From Nevskia sp. (GTDB lineage: Bacteria > Pseudomonadota > Gammaproteobacteria > Nevskiales > Nevskiaceae): 64,000 bases of DNA. Both the position numbers and the translations under genes were made by a program. The DNA lies in NCBI GenBank assembly GCA_031291075.1, contig JARLJS010000123.1:1-64000 (forward strand), written 5' to 3'. The notes beneath the pieces were generated by a model. The model was not told where the DNA came from. It was given only the letters and a program-made list of their open reading frames with translations, and ran no database searches. Numbering within the stretch: position 1 is the first letter of the stretch; each line of letters begins with the position of its first letter. Shown piece by piece: positions 28,510-39,893 of the stretch.

Positions 28510-29642
28510 GGCGAGAACAGGCGGGTCAGGGTCCTTTCGTAGATCAGGCTGAGGCGGTCCAGGTCGTCGACGATTACGTGTTCGTCGATCTTATGGATGC
28601 TGTCGTTGATAGGGCCGATTTCGACGACTTCCGTACCCAACGGGGCGATGAAGCGCGCGTCGGAGGTGCCGCCGCCGGTGAAAAGCTCGGCGGTCAGGCC
28701 GCTCACCTCGCCGATTGCGCCCTGTGCCGCTTCAATCAGGCGGCCCTGGCGGGTCAGGAACGGCTCGCCGGTGTGCCACCAGTCGGCCTCGTAGCCTTGG
28801 AGGTGGCGGTCCAGTACGGCATGCACCCGTGCCTTGAGTCCGTTGGCGGTGGATTCGGTGCAGTAGCGGAAGTTGAAGATCGCCTCCGCCTCCCCCGGGA
28901 TGACGTTGTTGGCGCCGGTGCCGGAATGGAAATTCGACACCTGAAACGAGGTCGGCGGGAAGTGCGCGTTGCCGCGGTCCCATTCGGTGGCCACCAGTTC
29001 GGCCAGGGCCGGCACCAGGCGGTGGATCGGGTTATCCGCCTTGTGCGGGTAGGCGACATGGCCCTGGCGGCCGTGCACCCGCAGGTTGCAGCCCAGCGAG
29101 CCACGCCGGCCGATGACGATCCGGTCGCCCAGCCGCGCGTTGCTGGAGGCCTCGCCGACGATGGCGTAGTCCGGCCTGATGCCGCGCGCGCGCAGCACCT
29201 CGGCGACGTGGCGGGTGCCGTGGCGGGCCATTCCCTCCTCGTCGCTGGTGAGCAGGAAGGCCAGGGTGCCGCTCAGGGTGCCGCGCGCCAGCAGCCGCTC
29301 GGCGGCACAGACCATTGCCGCCAGGCCGCTCTTCATGTCGGCGGCGCCGCGGCCGTACAGCACACCGTCGCGGATCTGCGGGACGAACGGGTCGCTGCTC
29401 CAGCGCTCCAGCGGCCCAGTCGGCACCACGTCGGTGTGGCCGGCCAGGATCACCAGCGGCCCGCCGCTGCCCAGGGTGGCCCACAGGTTGGTCACCCCTT
29501 CGCAATTGAGCCACTCGAGATGGAAGCCGAGGCGGGTCAGGCGCGCCCCGATCAGTTCACAACAGCCGGCGTCGTCGGGAGTGAGGGAGCGGCGGGCGAT
29601 CAGCTCGCGGGTGAGCTGCAGGGTGGGGGACTCGCTGGGCAT
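28506..29642 (-). CDS. dapE: Succinyl-diaminopimelate desuccinylase
   Basis: LAGHTDVVPTGPLERWSSDPF; YGRGAADMKSGLAAM; LLTSDEEG; GGTSDARFI. Confidence 0.94.
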   Translation of the reverse strand: MPSESPTLQLTRELIARRSLTPDDAGCCELIGARLTRLGFHLEWLNCEGVTNLWATLGSGGPLVILAGHTDVVPTGPLERWSSDPFVPQIRDGVLYGRGAADMKSGLAAMVCAAERLLARGTLSGTLAFLLTSDEEGMARHGTRHVAEVLRARGIRPDYAIVGEASSNARLGDRIVIGRRGSLGCNLRVHGRQGHVAYPHKADNPIHRLVPALAELVATEWDRGNAHFPPTSFQVSNFHSGTGANNVIPGEAEAIFNFRYCTESTANGLKARVHAVLDRHLQGYEADWWHTGEPFLTRQGRLIEAAQGAIGEVSGLTAELFTGGGTSDARFIAPLGTEVVEIGPINDSIHKIDEHVIVDDLDRLSLIYERTLTRLFSP

Positions 29643-29717
29643 CTAGGTGGACGGGGTTTGTAAACACATAGACTAGCAAGGCATGCTGGAGACCGCGAAA
29701 AAAACAGGGAGTCGGGC

Positions 29718-30188
29718 GTGACGGAAGTCGACCATATCGTGTCCATCGCCGACGTCATCCGGCTGGCGGTGGCGCCGGTGTTCCTGCTGTCCGGCATCGC
29801 GGCCCTGCTCAATGTGTTGACCAACCGCCTGTCCCGCATCGTCGACCGCGCCCGCCATCTGGAGACGGAGTTTCCCAGCGCCACGCCGGTCCGCATGGAA
29901 GCCCTGCGCGCCAGCCTGAACCGGCTGGCGCGCCGCGCCCGCCTGGCGAGTTGGGGGATCGGCTTGTGCACCAGCAGCGCCATCCTGATCAGCCTGGTCG
30001 TGGTGGTGCTGTTCATCGACGCGCTGATCAGCATCAACCTCGGCGGCTTGGTCGCCGCCCTATTCATCCTGGCGATGGGCACGCTGACGCTGGGACTGGT
30101 CTGCCTGCTGCGCGAGATCTACGCCGCCACCGTGCACCTGCGCATCGGCGAACCGGAGCCGGAGCACTTGCCTGCGGCGCAGCCGTAG
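29718..30188 (+). CDS. DUF2721-like membrane protein
   Basis: IRLAVAPVFLLSGIAALLNVLTNRLSRIVDRAR pattern; three hydrophobic segments; GTG start. Confidence 0.7.
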   Translation: MTEVDHIVSIADVIRLAVAPVFLLSGIAALLNVLTNRLSRIVDRARHLETEFPSATPVRMEALRASLNRLARRARLASWGIGLCTSSAILISLVVVVLFIDALISINLGGLVAALFILAMGTLTLGLVCLLREIYAATVHLRIGEPEPEHLPAAQP

Positions 30189-30192
30189 GGGT

Positions 30193-31030
<838 letters not shown>

Positions 31031-31044
<14 letters not shown>

Positions 31045-33757
31045 TCTTCTTGACCGGCGGCCTGGCGGGCTCGGCGTCTGTGAGTGTGCGGATCAGCACC
31101 TCGCGCAGCTCCTCGATCAGATCCTCGTCGGTGATCGGCTTGTGGTCGCGGGTGGTAATGAAGAACACATCCTCGGCGCGCTCGCCGATGGTGCCGATCT
31201 TGGCGGCGTCGACCAGGATGCCGCGCCGGTGGAAAATGCGGCCGATCATCGACAGCAGGCCGGGCTGGTCGGCCGTGACCAGCTCGAGGATGCTGCGGTT
31301 GCGCGCCGGCTCCTGGCTGAAGCTCACCGTGGTGGGGGTATTGAAATGGCGCAGGCGCTGCGGCCGGCGGCGGTTGACGTCGACCACCGAGATGTTGGGA
31401 TCGCCCAGCACCTGGCGCAGCGAGTCGCCGATTTCCTGGTAGCGGTGGGGGTTGTCGATCGCCCGGCCATCGCCCTCCATCACGACGTAGGAGTCGAGCA
31501 CGTAGCCGTCGCCGGTGGTGTTGATGCGCGCGTCCAGGATGTTCAGGCCCAGGCGCGCCAGCACCCCGGTGGACAGCGCGAACAGGTAGTCGCGGTCGCG
31601 GGTGTAGACGAACACGGTGGTGCCGCCGGCGTCCAGGGTGTCCACCAGCACCAGCGGCAGCTTGTCGTCGGTGGCGGCCAGGATCGCCGGCAGGTGCCAG
31701 GCCAGCTCCTCGGGCGAATGACGCAGGAAGTAGTCGTTCTCGAAGCGCGCCCACACGGCGTCGGCCGCGGCCGCGTCGATGCCCTTGCCGTCGAGCAGGA
31801 CCAGCGCCGCACGGCGCCGTTCGGACACCCGCTCCGCCTCGCTCACCGGGTTGTCCAGGCCGCGTTCGATCGCCTGCGCCGCCGCCCGGTACAGCTCGCG
31901 CAGCAGGCTGTCGCGCCAGGAGTTCCACAGCGCCGGATTGGTGGCGCGGATGTCGGCCACGGTCAGCAGCAGCAGGTAGTCGAGCCGGCAGCGGTCGCCC
32001 ACGCGGCGGGCGAAGGTGGCCACTACCTCGGGGTTGCTGATGTCCTGCCGCTGGGCGGTGAGCGACATCACCAGGTGGTCGTGCACCAGCCACGACGCCA
32101 GCGCGGCATCGGCATGCGACAGGCCGTGATTGAAGCAGAACTTCTCCACGTCCTGCGCGCCCAGCTCGGAGTGGTCGCCGCCGCGGCCCTTGGCCAGGTC
32201 GTGGTACAGGCCGGCGATGTACAGCAGCTCCGGGCGCGGGATGCGCGCCATGACTTCGCTGTAGTAGGGCAGCTCGTGGCGGAACCTCTCCATCGCCATG
32301 CGCCGCAGGTTGCGGATCAGGTACAGCGTGTGCTCGTCGACCGTCAGCGTGTGGAACAGGTCGTACTGCATATGGCCGATGATGCGGCCGAATTCGGGCA
32401 GGTAACGGCCCAGCACGCCGTAGCGGTTCATGCGGCGCAGGGCGTGGGTGAGGCCGTTGCCTTGCTGGAACAGGCCGATGAACAGCGTCCGCGCCCGCAC
32501 GTCGTCGCGGTGCCCTTCGATCAGCTTGCGGTCGCCCCGGATCAGCCGCAGGGTGGCGGCGCGCACCCCCTCGATCTCGGGATGCCGCTGCATCAGCGCG
32601 AAGATCTCGATCAGCGCCGCCGGCTGCTTCTGGAACACGTCGTCGGCGCGCACCTCGATGTAGCCGCCGCGCAGCTGGAAGCGCGCGTTCAGTGGCCGCA
32701 CCGCCGCCGCCTCGCCCTTGCCCAGGATGTCCTCCTCGAACAGCTGCAGCAGGAGGTCGTTGAGGCAGGACAGCGACTTGATCGTGCGGTAGTACAGCTG
32801 CATGAACTGCTCGACCGCCTTGTTATGGTCGGAGTCGACGTAGCCGAACAGTGCCGCCACCTTGATCTGGTGGTCGAACAGCAGCCGGTCCTCGTGGCGG
32901 CCGGTGATCATGTGCAGGGCGAAGCGGACGCGCCACAGGAAGTCCTGGCCGGCGAACAGCTCGTCGCATTCCTGCTTGCTGAGGAAGCCGCGGTTGCGCA
33001 GCTCGGTCAGGGTGATGGTGTTGAAGTGGCGCTTGGCCACCCAGGCCACGGTATGGATGTCGCGCAGTCCGCCGGGGCCTTCCTTGACGTTCGGTTCCAG
33101 CTTGTAGCCGGTGTCGTCATACTTGGCGTGGCGCCGCCGCTGCTCCTCCAGCTTGGCGCGGAAGAAGGCGTCCACCGGCCACATCTTGTCGGGCGTCATC
33201 GCCTCCTGCAGCGCGGCGAACAGGCCGGCGTCGCCGCACAGCGGCCGCGCCTCGATCAGGTTGGTAATGACGGTGATGTCCTGCGCCGCCAGTTGCGCGC
33301 ACTCCTGCACCGTGCGCACACCGCTGCCGACCTCCAGGCCGATATCCCACAGGAAGGCGAAGAACTGCTCCAGCGCGGTCTTGTTGGCCTCCAGCGCGTG
33401 CTCATCGTGCAACACGAGCAGATCGATGTCGGAATGCGGCAGCAGCTCGGCGCGGCCGTAGCCGCCCACGGCGATCAGGGCCAGGCCTTCGGCCGACGCC
33501 CCGGAGGCGTCCTCCGGCAGGAACTGCAGCCAGGCCTGGCGCAGCACCTCGTCGACCAGGTGGGCACGGGCGTGCACCAGCGAATCCGAGGCGGCACCTT
33601 CCTGGAACAGACTCACCAGACGTTCGCGCCCCCAGTCCAGGGTGGCGCGGAAAGCCGCCACCGGCTTGAGCCCCTCGGTGCGCAGCCGCGCGCGCACCTT
33701 GCGCGCGGAGAAAACCGTGGAGGCCTCGTCGCCGGCCAAATCCAGTTCTGCTCCCAT
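31031..33757 (-). CDS. glnD: Bifunctional [protein-PII] uridylyltransferase/uridylyl-removing enzyme
   Basis: [20 protein letters not shown] nucleotidyltransferase; [21 protein letters not shown] domain; two C-terminal ACT domains. Confidence 0.96.
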
Positions 33758-33799
33758 CAGGATGGTTTCCGTTTCCGTGGACGCACGGGCAGCCGGGAT

Positions 33800-34603
33800 T
33801 TAACCACGAAACGGCTCCGGCACCTTCTCGTCCGCCCGCAGGGTGAGGACCTGGTGGCCGGTTTCGGTCACCAGCACGGTGTGCTCCCACTGCGCCGACA
33901 GCGAGTGGTCCTTGGTCACCACTGTCCAGCCGTCCGGCAGCAGCCGCACTTCCGGCCGCCCGGCATTGAGCATCGGCTCGACCGTGAACGTCATGCCCGG
34001 GACCAATTCAAGACCCGTGCCGGGCCGGCCGTAATGCAGGATCTGCGGCTCCTCGTGGAAGACCCGGCCGATGCCGTGGCCGCAGTACTCGCGCACCACC
34101 GAAAAACCATTGGATTCAGCTACTTGCTGCACTGCGTAGCCGATGTCGCCGAGGCGCGCGCCGGGCCGCACCTTGGCGATGCCGGCGAACATCGCGGCGC
34201 GGGTGACGTCGCTCAGCCGGCGCGCCAGCACGGAGGGTTCGCCGGCGAAGAACATCTGGCTGGTGTCGCCATGGAAGCCGTCCTTGATCACGGTCACGTC
34301 GATGTTGATGGCGTCCCCGCGCTTGAGCTGCTTGTCGCTGGGGATGCCGTGGCAGACCACGTGATTGACCGAGGTACAGATCGACTTGGGGAATGGCGGG
34401 CGGCCGCCCCCGCCGCCATAATTCAGCGGCGCCGGGATGGCCTTGAGCTCATCGACGATGAAGTCATGGCACAGCTTGTTCAGCGCCTCCGTGGTGACCC
34501 CGGGCTTGACGTGGGGGCCGATCATGCTCAGCACCGACGCGGCGGCGCGCCCGGCTTCCAGCATGAGGCGCTGTTCCTCTTGGTTCTTGATCGAAACCGG
34601 CAT
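33800..34603 (-). CDS. map: Type I methionine aminopeptidase
   Basis: CTSVNHVVCHGIPSDKQLKRGDAINIDVTVIKDGFHGDTSQMF; CGHGIGRVFHEEPQILHYG; ATG at 34603 (ORF extends artefactually upstream). Confidence 0.95.
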   Translation of the reverse strand: MPVSIKNQEEQRLMLEAGRAAASVLSMIGPHVKPGVTTEALNKLCHDFIVDELKAIPAPLNYGGGGGRPPFPKSICTSVNHVVCHGIPSDKQLKRGDAINIDVTVIKDGFHGDTSQMFFAGEPSVLARRLSDVTRAAMFAGIAKVRPGARLGDIGYAVQQVAESNGFSVVREYCGHGIGRVFHEEPQILHYGRPGTGLELVPGMTFTVEPMLNAGRPEVRLLPDGWTVVTKDHSLSAQWEHTVLVTETGHQVLTLRADEKVPEPFRG

Positions 34604-34834
34604 GTCCTGCGCAGGTACGTTGGGAGGGGGTGCGGCGGAAACTGTTGTTCCGCCAAGCTTTCTATGGTATAAAGCGCGCCGCCGCAAGGCAATAACGCGG
34701 AAGTGGTTTGTACGTTCGTAGTGTACTTCACTTCCGTGAATCCATCCGCGCCCGTCCCAGGGTGTCCGGCACGCCTCAACCAGGAACCGGATTCCGCGCG
34801 CGCGGTAAGCAATCAACCCTAGGAGAAGCAAGCA

Positions 34835-35629
34835 ATGGCCAGCATCACCATGCGCCAGTTGCTGGAGGCCGGCGTTCACTTCGGCCACCGCACGCGCTAT
34901 TGGAACCCGAAGATGGAATCCTACATTTTCGGCTCCCGCAACAAGATTCACATCATCAACCTCGAGCATACGCTGCCGTTGTTGAAGGAGGCCTGCTCCT
35001 TCGTCGGCAAGCTCGCCGCCAACGGCGGCCGCGTCCTCTTCGTCGGCACCAAGCGCGCCGCGCGCGAGGCGATCGAGGCCGAGGCGCAGCGCGCCGGCAT
35101 GCCCTACGTCAGCCAGCGCTGGCTGGGTGGCACGCTGACCAACTTCAAGACCATCAAGGGCTCGATCAAGCGCCTGACCGAGATGGAGAAGCGGATCGAG
35201 GACGGCAGCATCAACCGTCTCTCCAAGAAGGAGCAGCTGCTCTTCACCCGCGAGCTGGAGAAGCTGCGCAAGTCCTTGGGCGGCATCAAGATTATGCCGA
35301 GCCTGCCGGACTGCCTGTTCGTCATCGATACCGGCTACGAGAACATCGCCGTGTCCGAGGCGCGCAAGCTCGGCATCCCGGTGGTGGCGGTGGTCGACAC
35401 CAACAACAACCCGGACGGCATCGACGTGGTGATCCCGGGCAACGACGACGCCACCCGCGCCATCAAGGTCTACGCCCAGTGCATCGCCGACGCCATCATC
35501 GAAGGCAAGGGCACCAATACTGTCGGCCATGCCGAGGAAGTGGTGGAATTGGCGGACGACGCCAGGCCGGCCGGCAAGCCGCGCCGCCCGCGCAAGCCCG
35601 GCGCCAAGCCCGAGAAGGCCGAAGCCTGA
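34835..35629 (+). CDS. rpsB: 30S ribosomal protein S2
   Basis: [48 protein letters not shown]. Confidence 0.98.
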   Translation: MASITMRQLLEAGVHFGHRTRYWNPKMESYIFGSRNKIHIINLEHTLPLLKEACSFVGKLAANGGRVLFVGTKRAAREAIEAEAQRAGMPYVSQRWLGGTLTNFKTIKGSIKRLTEMEKRIEDGSINRLSKKEQLLFTRELEKLRKSLGGIKIMPSLPDCLFVIDTGYENIAVSEARKLGIPVVAVVDTNNNPDGIDVVIPGNDDATRAIKVYAQCIADAIIEGKGTNTVGHAEEVVELADDARPAGKPRRPRKPGAKPEKAEA

Positions 35630-35638
35630 CGAATCGTT

Positions 35639-35663
35639 CAGGCCCGGGCGCCGCCCGGGCCTG
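35639..35663 (+). terminator. Intercistronic hairpin between rpsB and tsf (possible attenuator)
   Basis: CAGGCCCGGGCG-C-CGCCCGGGCCTG perfect palindrome; no clear T-tract. Confidence 0.6.
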
Positions 35664-35731
35664 ACACGTTCTCGCCTCGTGCGGCCGCTAGGCTGGGAGG
35701 CGGGCACCCCAACGACTGGAATACTGGAACT

Positions 35732-36622
35732 ATGAGCACACCCGTAACCGCCGCACTGGTGAAGGAACTGCGCGAGCGCACCGGCGCCGGCATGAGCGAT
35801 TGCAAGAAGGCGCTGGAAGCCACCGCTGGCGACATCGACGCCGCCGCCGAGAAGCTGCGCATGGATGGCGCCGCCAAGGCCGACAAGAAGGCCGGCCGCA
35901 CCGCGGCCGAGGGCGTGATCGCCATCGCCGCCAACGCCGAGGCGGTGGCCCTGGTGGAAGTCAACTCGGAAACCGACTTCGTCGCCAAGGGCGCCGATTT
36001 CCGCGCCCTGGCCAACGCCGCCGCGCAGGCCGCCCTCAAGCACCGTCCGGCCAGCCTGGAAGCCCTGGTGGCGCTCAAGGACGGCGGTCAGACCCTCGAC
36101 GAGAAGCGCCGCGAAATGGTGGCGAAGATCGGCGAAAACATCACTATCCGCCGCTTCGAGGTGGTGCAGGCCGCCGGCGGCGCCCTGGCGACCTACGTCC
36201 ACCCCGGCGACAAGATCGCGGTGGCGGTGGCCTTCGAATCCGGCGAGACCGAGCTGGCCCGCGACGTCGCCATGCACATCGCCGCGATGTCGCCGCGCCA
36301 TCTGGACGCCGCCGCGGTCCCGGCCGACGTGGTGGAGAGCGAGCGCAAGATCATCGAGGCGCAGACCGCCGAGCAGTCCGCCGGCAAGCCAGCCGAGATC
36401 GTGGCCAAGATGGTCGACGGCAAGCTGCGCAAGTTCCTGGCCGAGATCACCCTGCTGGGCCAGCCCTTCGTCAAGGACCAGGACCAGACGGTGGAGAAGC
36501 TGCTCAAGTCGAAGAATGCTGCAGTGAAGCAATTCGTGCGCATGGCGGTGGGCGAGGGCATCGAGAAGAAGAAGACCGACTTCGCCGCCGAGGTGTTGGC
36601 GCAGGCAGGTATCAAGCAGTAA
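35732..36622 (+). CDS. tsf: Elongation factor Ts
   Basis: VTAALVKELRERTGAGMSDCKKALEATAGDIDAA; LVEVNSETDFVAKGADF. Confidence 0.98.
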   Translation: MSTPVTAALVKELRERTGAGMSDCKKALEATAGDIDAAAEKLRMDGAAKADKKAGRTAAEGVIAIAANAEAVALVEVNSETDFVAKGADFRALANAAAQAALKHRPASLEALVALKDGGQTLDEKRREMVAKIGENITIRRFEVVQAAGGALATYVHPGDKIAVAVAFESGETELARDVAMHIAAMSPRHLDAAAVPADVVESERKIIEAQTAEQSAGKPAEIVAKMVDGKLRKFLAEITLLGQPFVKDQDQTVEKLLKSKNAAVKQFVRMAVGEGIEKKKTDFAAEVLAQAGIKQ

Positions 36623-36698
36623 CTGCCCCTGTTCAGCTGCGATTCACGCAAGACTTGCGAATCTTGCGTTAGAATTCGCGCCAAGTCGTTGAGTATCA

Positions 36699-36728
36699 AG
36701 GCAAGGCCCCGGCGACGGGGCCTTGCTT
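36699..36728 (+). terminator. Rho-independent-type terminator after tsf
   Basis: GCAAGGCCCC-ggcgac-GGGGCCTTGC followed by TTT. Confidence 0.75.
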
Positions 36729-36758
36729 TAAGTGTCGCCCCATAACCGGAGTCCATCC

Positions 36759-37481
36759 TTGAGTCCGCAGCCCGCCTACCAGCGCATCCTCCTCAAGCTC
36801 TCTGGAGAAGCGTTGATGGGGGCCATGGACTACGGCATCTCGCCCGAGGTGATGTCGCGCCTGGCGCACGAGATCAAGGAAGTGATCGACCTGGGGGTGC
36901 AGGTCGCCGTCGTGGTGGGCGGCGGCAACATCTTCCGCGGCGAAGGCCTCGCGCGCGCCGGCATGGACCGTGTCACCGGCGACCAGATGGGCATGCTGGC
37001 CACGGTGATCAACGCCCTGGCGATCCAGGACGCGGTGGAGCGCATCGGCCTGTCGGCACGGGTGCAGTCCGCCATCCGCATCAACGAGGTGTGCGAGGAC
37101 TACATCCGGCGCCGCGCCATCCGGCACCTGGAGCGCGGCCGGGTGGTGGTGTTCGCCGCCGGCACCGGCAACCCGTTCTTCACCACCGATTCCGCCGCGG
37201 CCCTGCGCGCGATCGAGGTCAACGCCGACCTGCTGCTCAAGGCGACCAAGGTGGACGGCGTCTATACCGCCGATCCGCACAAGGACGCCCAGGCCAAGCG
37301 CTACGACACGCTGAGCTACGACGAGGCGCTGGACCGGCGTCTCGGCGTGATGGACCAGACCGCGCTGGTGCTGTGCCGCGACCACAAGATCAAGCTGCGG
37401 GTGTACGACCTGGACCGGGCCGGCGCGTTGATGCGCATCGTCACCGGCGACACCAGCATCGGCACCCTGGTAACCACGTGA
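36759..37481 (+). CDS. pyrH: UMP kinase
   Basis: [44 protein letters not shown]. Likely TTG start at 36759 preceded by GGAG; GTG 36732 is the alternative. Confidence 0.95.
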   Translation: MSPQPAYQRILLKLSGEALMGAMDYGISPEVMSRLAHEIKEVIDLGVQVAVVVGGGNIFRGEGLARAGMDRVTGDQMGMLATVINALAIQDAVERIGLSARVQSAIRINEVCEDYIRRRAIRHLERGRVVVFAAGTGNPFFTTDSAAALRAIEVNADLLLKATKVDGVYTADPHKDAQAKRYDTLSYDEALDRRLGVMDQTALVLCRDHKIKLRVYDLDRAGALMRIVTGDTSIGTLVTT

Positions 37482-37565
37482 GACGTGAGACGTGAGACGG
37501 CAAAAGCAACGGCGGGACGGCAGCGCTTTTCGCTTGCGTCTCACGTCTCACGTCTCACGTCTCAC
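37476..37565. repeat. Palindrome with tandem heptamer arms (ACGTGAG)n ... (CTCACGT)n
   Basis: Left arm ACGTGAGACGTGAGACGTGAGACG (37476-37499); right arm CGTCTCACGTCTCACGTCTCACGTCTCAC (37537-37565); inner AAAAGC/GCTTTT stem. Confidence 0.9.
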
Positions 37566-37605
37566 ATAATCCAGCAATGCGCCATGATCATGGCGGAGCC
37601 CCACA

Positions 37606-38163
37606 ATGATTGACGACATCAAGAAAGACGCCACCCAGCGCATGCAGAAGTGCGTGGACGTCCTCAAGCAAGCCCTGACCAAGCTGCGCACCGGCCGCGC
37701 CAACACGGCGCTGCTCGAGCACGTGCGGGTCGACTACTACGGCAACGAGACCCCGCTGACCCAGGTGGCCAGCGTGGTGGTCGAAGACGCCCGCACCATC
37801 TCGATCTCGCCATGGGAGAAGAATCTGGTGCAGACCATCGAGAAGGCCATCCTCGCCTCCGACCTCGGCCTGACGCCGAACACCGCCGGCACCACCATCC
37901 GCATCAACCTGCCGCCCCTGACCGAGGAGCGCCGGCGGGACCTGATCAAGGTGGTGAAGGCGGAGACCGAACAGGCCCGCGTCGCCATCCGCAACGTGCG
38001 CCGCGACGCCAACCAGGACATCAAGGACCTGGCCAAGGAGAAGCTCATCACCGGCGACGAGGAAAAGAAGGGCGAGGCCGAGGTGCAGAAGCTGACCGAC
38101 CAGTACGTCGCCAAGGCCGAAGAGGTGATGGCGGCGAAGGAAAAAGAGCTGCTGGCCGTCTGA
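37606..38163 (+). CDS. frr: Ribosome recycling factor
   Basis: RMQKCVDVLKQALTKLRTGRANTALLEHVRVDYYGNETPLTQVASV. Confidence 0.98.
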   Translation: MIDDIKKDATQRMQKCVDVLKQALTKLRTGRANTALLEHVRVDYYGNETPLTQVASVVVEDARTISISPWEKNLVQTIEKAILASDLGLTPNTAGTTIRINLPPLTEERRRDLIKVVKAETEQARVAIRNVRRDANQDIKDLAKEKLITGDEEKKGEAEVQKLTDQYVAKAEEVMAAKEKELLAV

Positions 38164-38182
38164 AGTCCGCGCCGACCCCGAC

Positions 38183-38902
38183 GTGACCCGCGAACCGCTG
38201 CAACTGACGGAGCCGCGCCTGCCGCGGCACGTCGCCGTCGTCATGGACGGCAACGGCCGCTGGGCCAAACAGCGGCACAAGGCGCGAGCGCTCGGCCATC
38301 GCGCCGGCGTCGGCGCGGCCCGGCGCATCGTCCGTGCCTGCCATCGGCGCGGCGTCGAGGTGCTGACCCTGTTCGCCTTCAGCCAGGAGAACTGGCAGCG
38401 CCCGCCGCTGGAAGTACGCCTGCTGATGGAGCTGTTCGTGCGCACCCTGCAGCGCGAGATCGAAAGCCTGCACAAGAACCGGGTGCGCATCCGCTTCATC
38501 GGCGACCATCACGACTTCCCGCCATCGCTGCGCGAAATGATGCGCAAGGCCGAGGAGCGCACCGGCGCCAATGACGGCCTGCTGCTGCTGATCGCGGCAG
38601 GCTACGGCGGTCAATGGGACATCGCCCAGGCGGCCCAGCGCCTGTGCGCGGAAGGCCTGCCCATCACCCCCGCCAACCTGGAAACACGGCTGGTCACCGC
38701 CGGCTTGCCGCATCCCGACCTGCTGATCCGCACGGGCGGCGAGCGGCGCGTCAGCAATTTCCTGCTGTGGCAGCTCGCCTACAGCGAACTCTACTTCAGC
38801 GACGTGCTGTGGCCGGACTTTGACGAGGCGGAGTTCGACAAGGCCCTGGGCTGGTATGCCGGGCGCGAGCGCCGCTTCGGGCGGGTTCCGGAAAGCGCAT
38901 AG
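38183..38902 (+). CDS. uppS: Undecaprenyl diphosphate synthase
   Basis: HVAVVMDGNGRWAKQRHKARALGHRAGVGAARRIV; LTLFAFSQENWQRP; LIRTGGERRVSNFLLWQLAYSELYF. Confidence 0.97.
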   Translation: MTREPLQLTEPRLPRHVAVVMDGNGRWAKQRHKARALGHRAGVGAARRIVRACHRRGVEVLTLFAFSQENWQRPPLEVRLLMELFVRTLQREIESLHKNRVRIRFIGDHHDFPPSLREMMRKAEERTGANDGLLLLIAAGYGGQWDIAQAAQRLCAEGLPITPANLETRLVTAGLPHPDLLIRTGGERRVSNFLLWQLAYSELYFSDVLWPDFDEAEFDKALGWYAGRERRFGRVPESA

Positions 38903-39720
38903 TGCTGCTGCAGCGCGTCATCACCGCCCTGATCCTGCTGCCGCTGGTGCTCGGCGCCATCTGGTACGCCGGGCCGGCCGGGCTGTACCTCCTGTTCGGC
39001 GCGGCCGCCCTGCTTGCGGCCTGGGAATGGACCGCCCTGATGGGACTGGGCCAAGCCGCGGCGCAGAGGGTTCTGTACCTGCTGTTGAGCGCGGCGGTTC
39101 TAGCCGCCGCCTGGCTGGTGCGCGCTGCCTGGCCGTGGATCGCCGGGGCCGGCGTGCTGTGGTGGCTGTGCGCCCTGTGTCTGTTCCCGGGCTTCCCCGG
39201 CAACCTGCAGCGCCACCGCCCGGGCGCGGTCGCTCTGGGCCTGGTCGGACAGGTGCTGTGGGTGCCCGCGATCCTCTCGCTGTCCGTATTGCGCGGCATG
39301 CCCGACGGCGCGCTGCGCCTGATCTACGTGTTCGCCCTGGTGTGGGCCGCCGATGTCGGCGCTTACCTCGCCGGCCGTAACTTCGGCCGCAACAAGCTGG
39401 CGCCGAACATTTCGCCGGGCAAGACCCGCGAAGGTGTGATCGGCGGGCTGCTGCTGTGTGCGGCGTACGCCGTGGCGGCGGGTGCCTACGTGTTCCGGCC
39501 GGCCTCCCCGGCGCAGCTGCTGCCGGTGGTGGCGCTAAGCCTGGCGGTGGCGGCCCTGTCGGTGGTCGGCGACCTCGGCATCAGCATGTTCAAGCGCCTG
39601 TCCGGCATCAAGGACAGCGGCAAGCTGCTGCCGGGTCACGGCGGCATCCTCGACCGGGTGGACAGCCTGCTCGCCGCGGCGCCGGCCATGGCGCTGGGCC
39701 TGCGCTGGCTCGGCCTGTGA
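38902..39720 (+). CDS. cdsA: Phosphatidate cytidylyltransferase
   Basis: ISPGKTREGVIGGLL and SVVGDLGISMFKRLSGIKDSGKLLPGHGGILDRVDSL (CDP-alcohol synthase signature). Confidence 0.96.
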   Translation: MLLQRVITALILLPLVLGAIWYAGPAGLYLLFGAAALLAAWEWTALMGLGQAAAQRVLYLLLSAAVLAAAWLVRAAWPWIAGAGVLWWLCALCLFPGFPGNLQRHRPGAVALGLVGQVLWVPAILSLSVLRGMPDGALRLIYVFALVWAADVGAYLAGRNFGRNKLAPNISPGKTREGVIGGLLLCAAYAVAAGAYVFRPASPAQLLPVVALSLAVAALSVVGDLGISMFKRLSGIKDSGKLLPGHGGILDRVDSLLAAAPAMALGLRWLGL

Positions 39721-39893
39721 CATCCGGCGCGGCCCCGCCGTCGCCGCTTCGAGCGCGCGGCGCGGTTCTTGGGTATCTTTGCGGGGTTCGAGGTCCTGCA
39801 GCGGCGCCGGCCCGCGGTTCGCGGCCGGCCGGCGGCATTTTTTGCAGGCCGGGACCGGCGTTCGTCGCCGGCGTCCGGCCAGGAGCGTGGTGA

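Noticed and set aside
31142-34672. 1176-aa plus-strand ORF opposite glnD/map
   Set aside because: Antisense frame of glnD and map; His/Gln/Arg-rich composition typical of the complement of GC-rich coding DNA, no domain motifs.
34604-36532. Upstream extension of the map ORF across rpsB and tsf
   Set aside because: Map starts at ATG 34603 (MPVSIKNQEEQ); the extension is antisense to two ribosomal/translation genes.
37476-37565. CRISPR-like short tandem repeats
   Set aside because: Units are 7 bp without spacers and arranged in inverted arms; not a CRISPR array.
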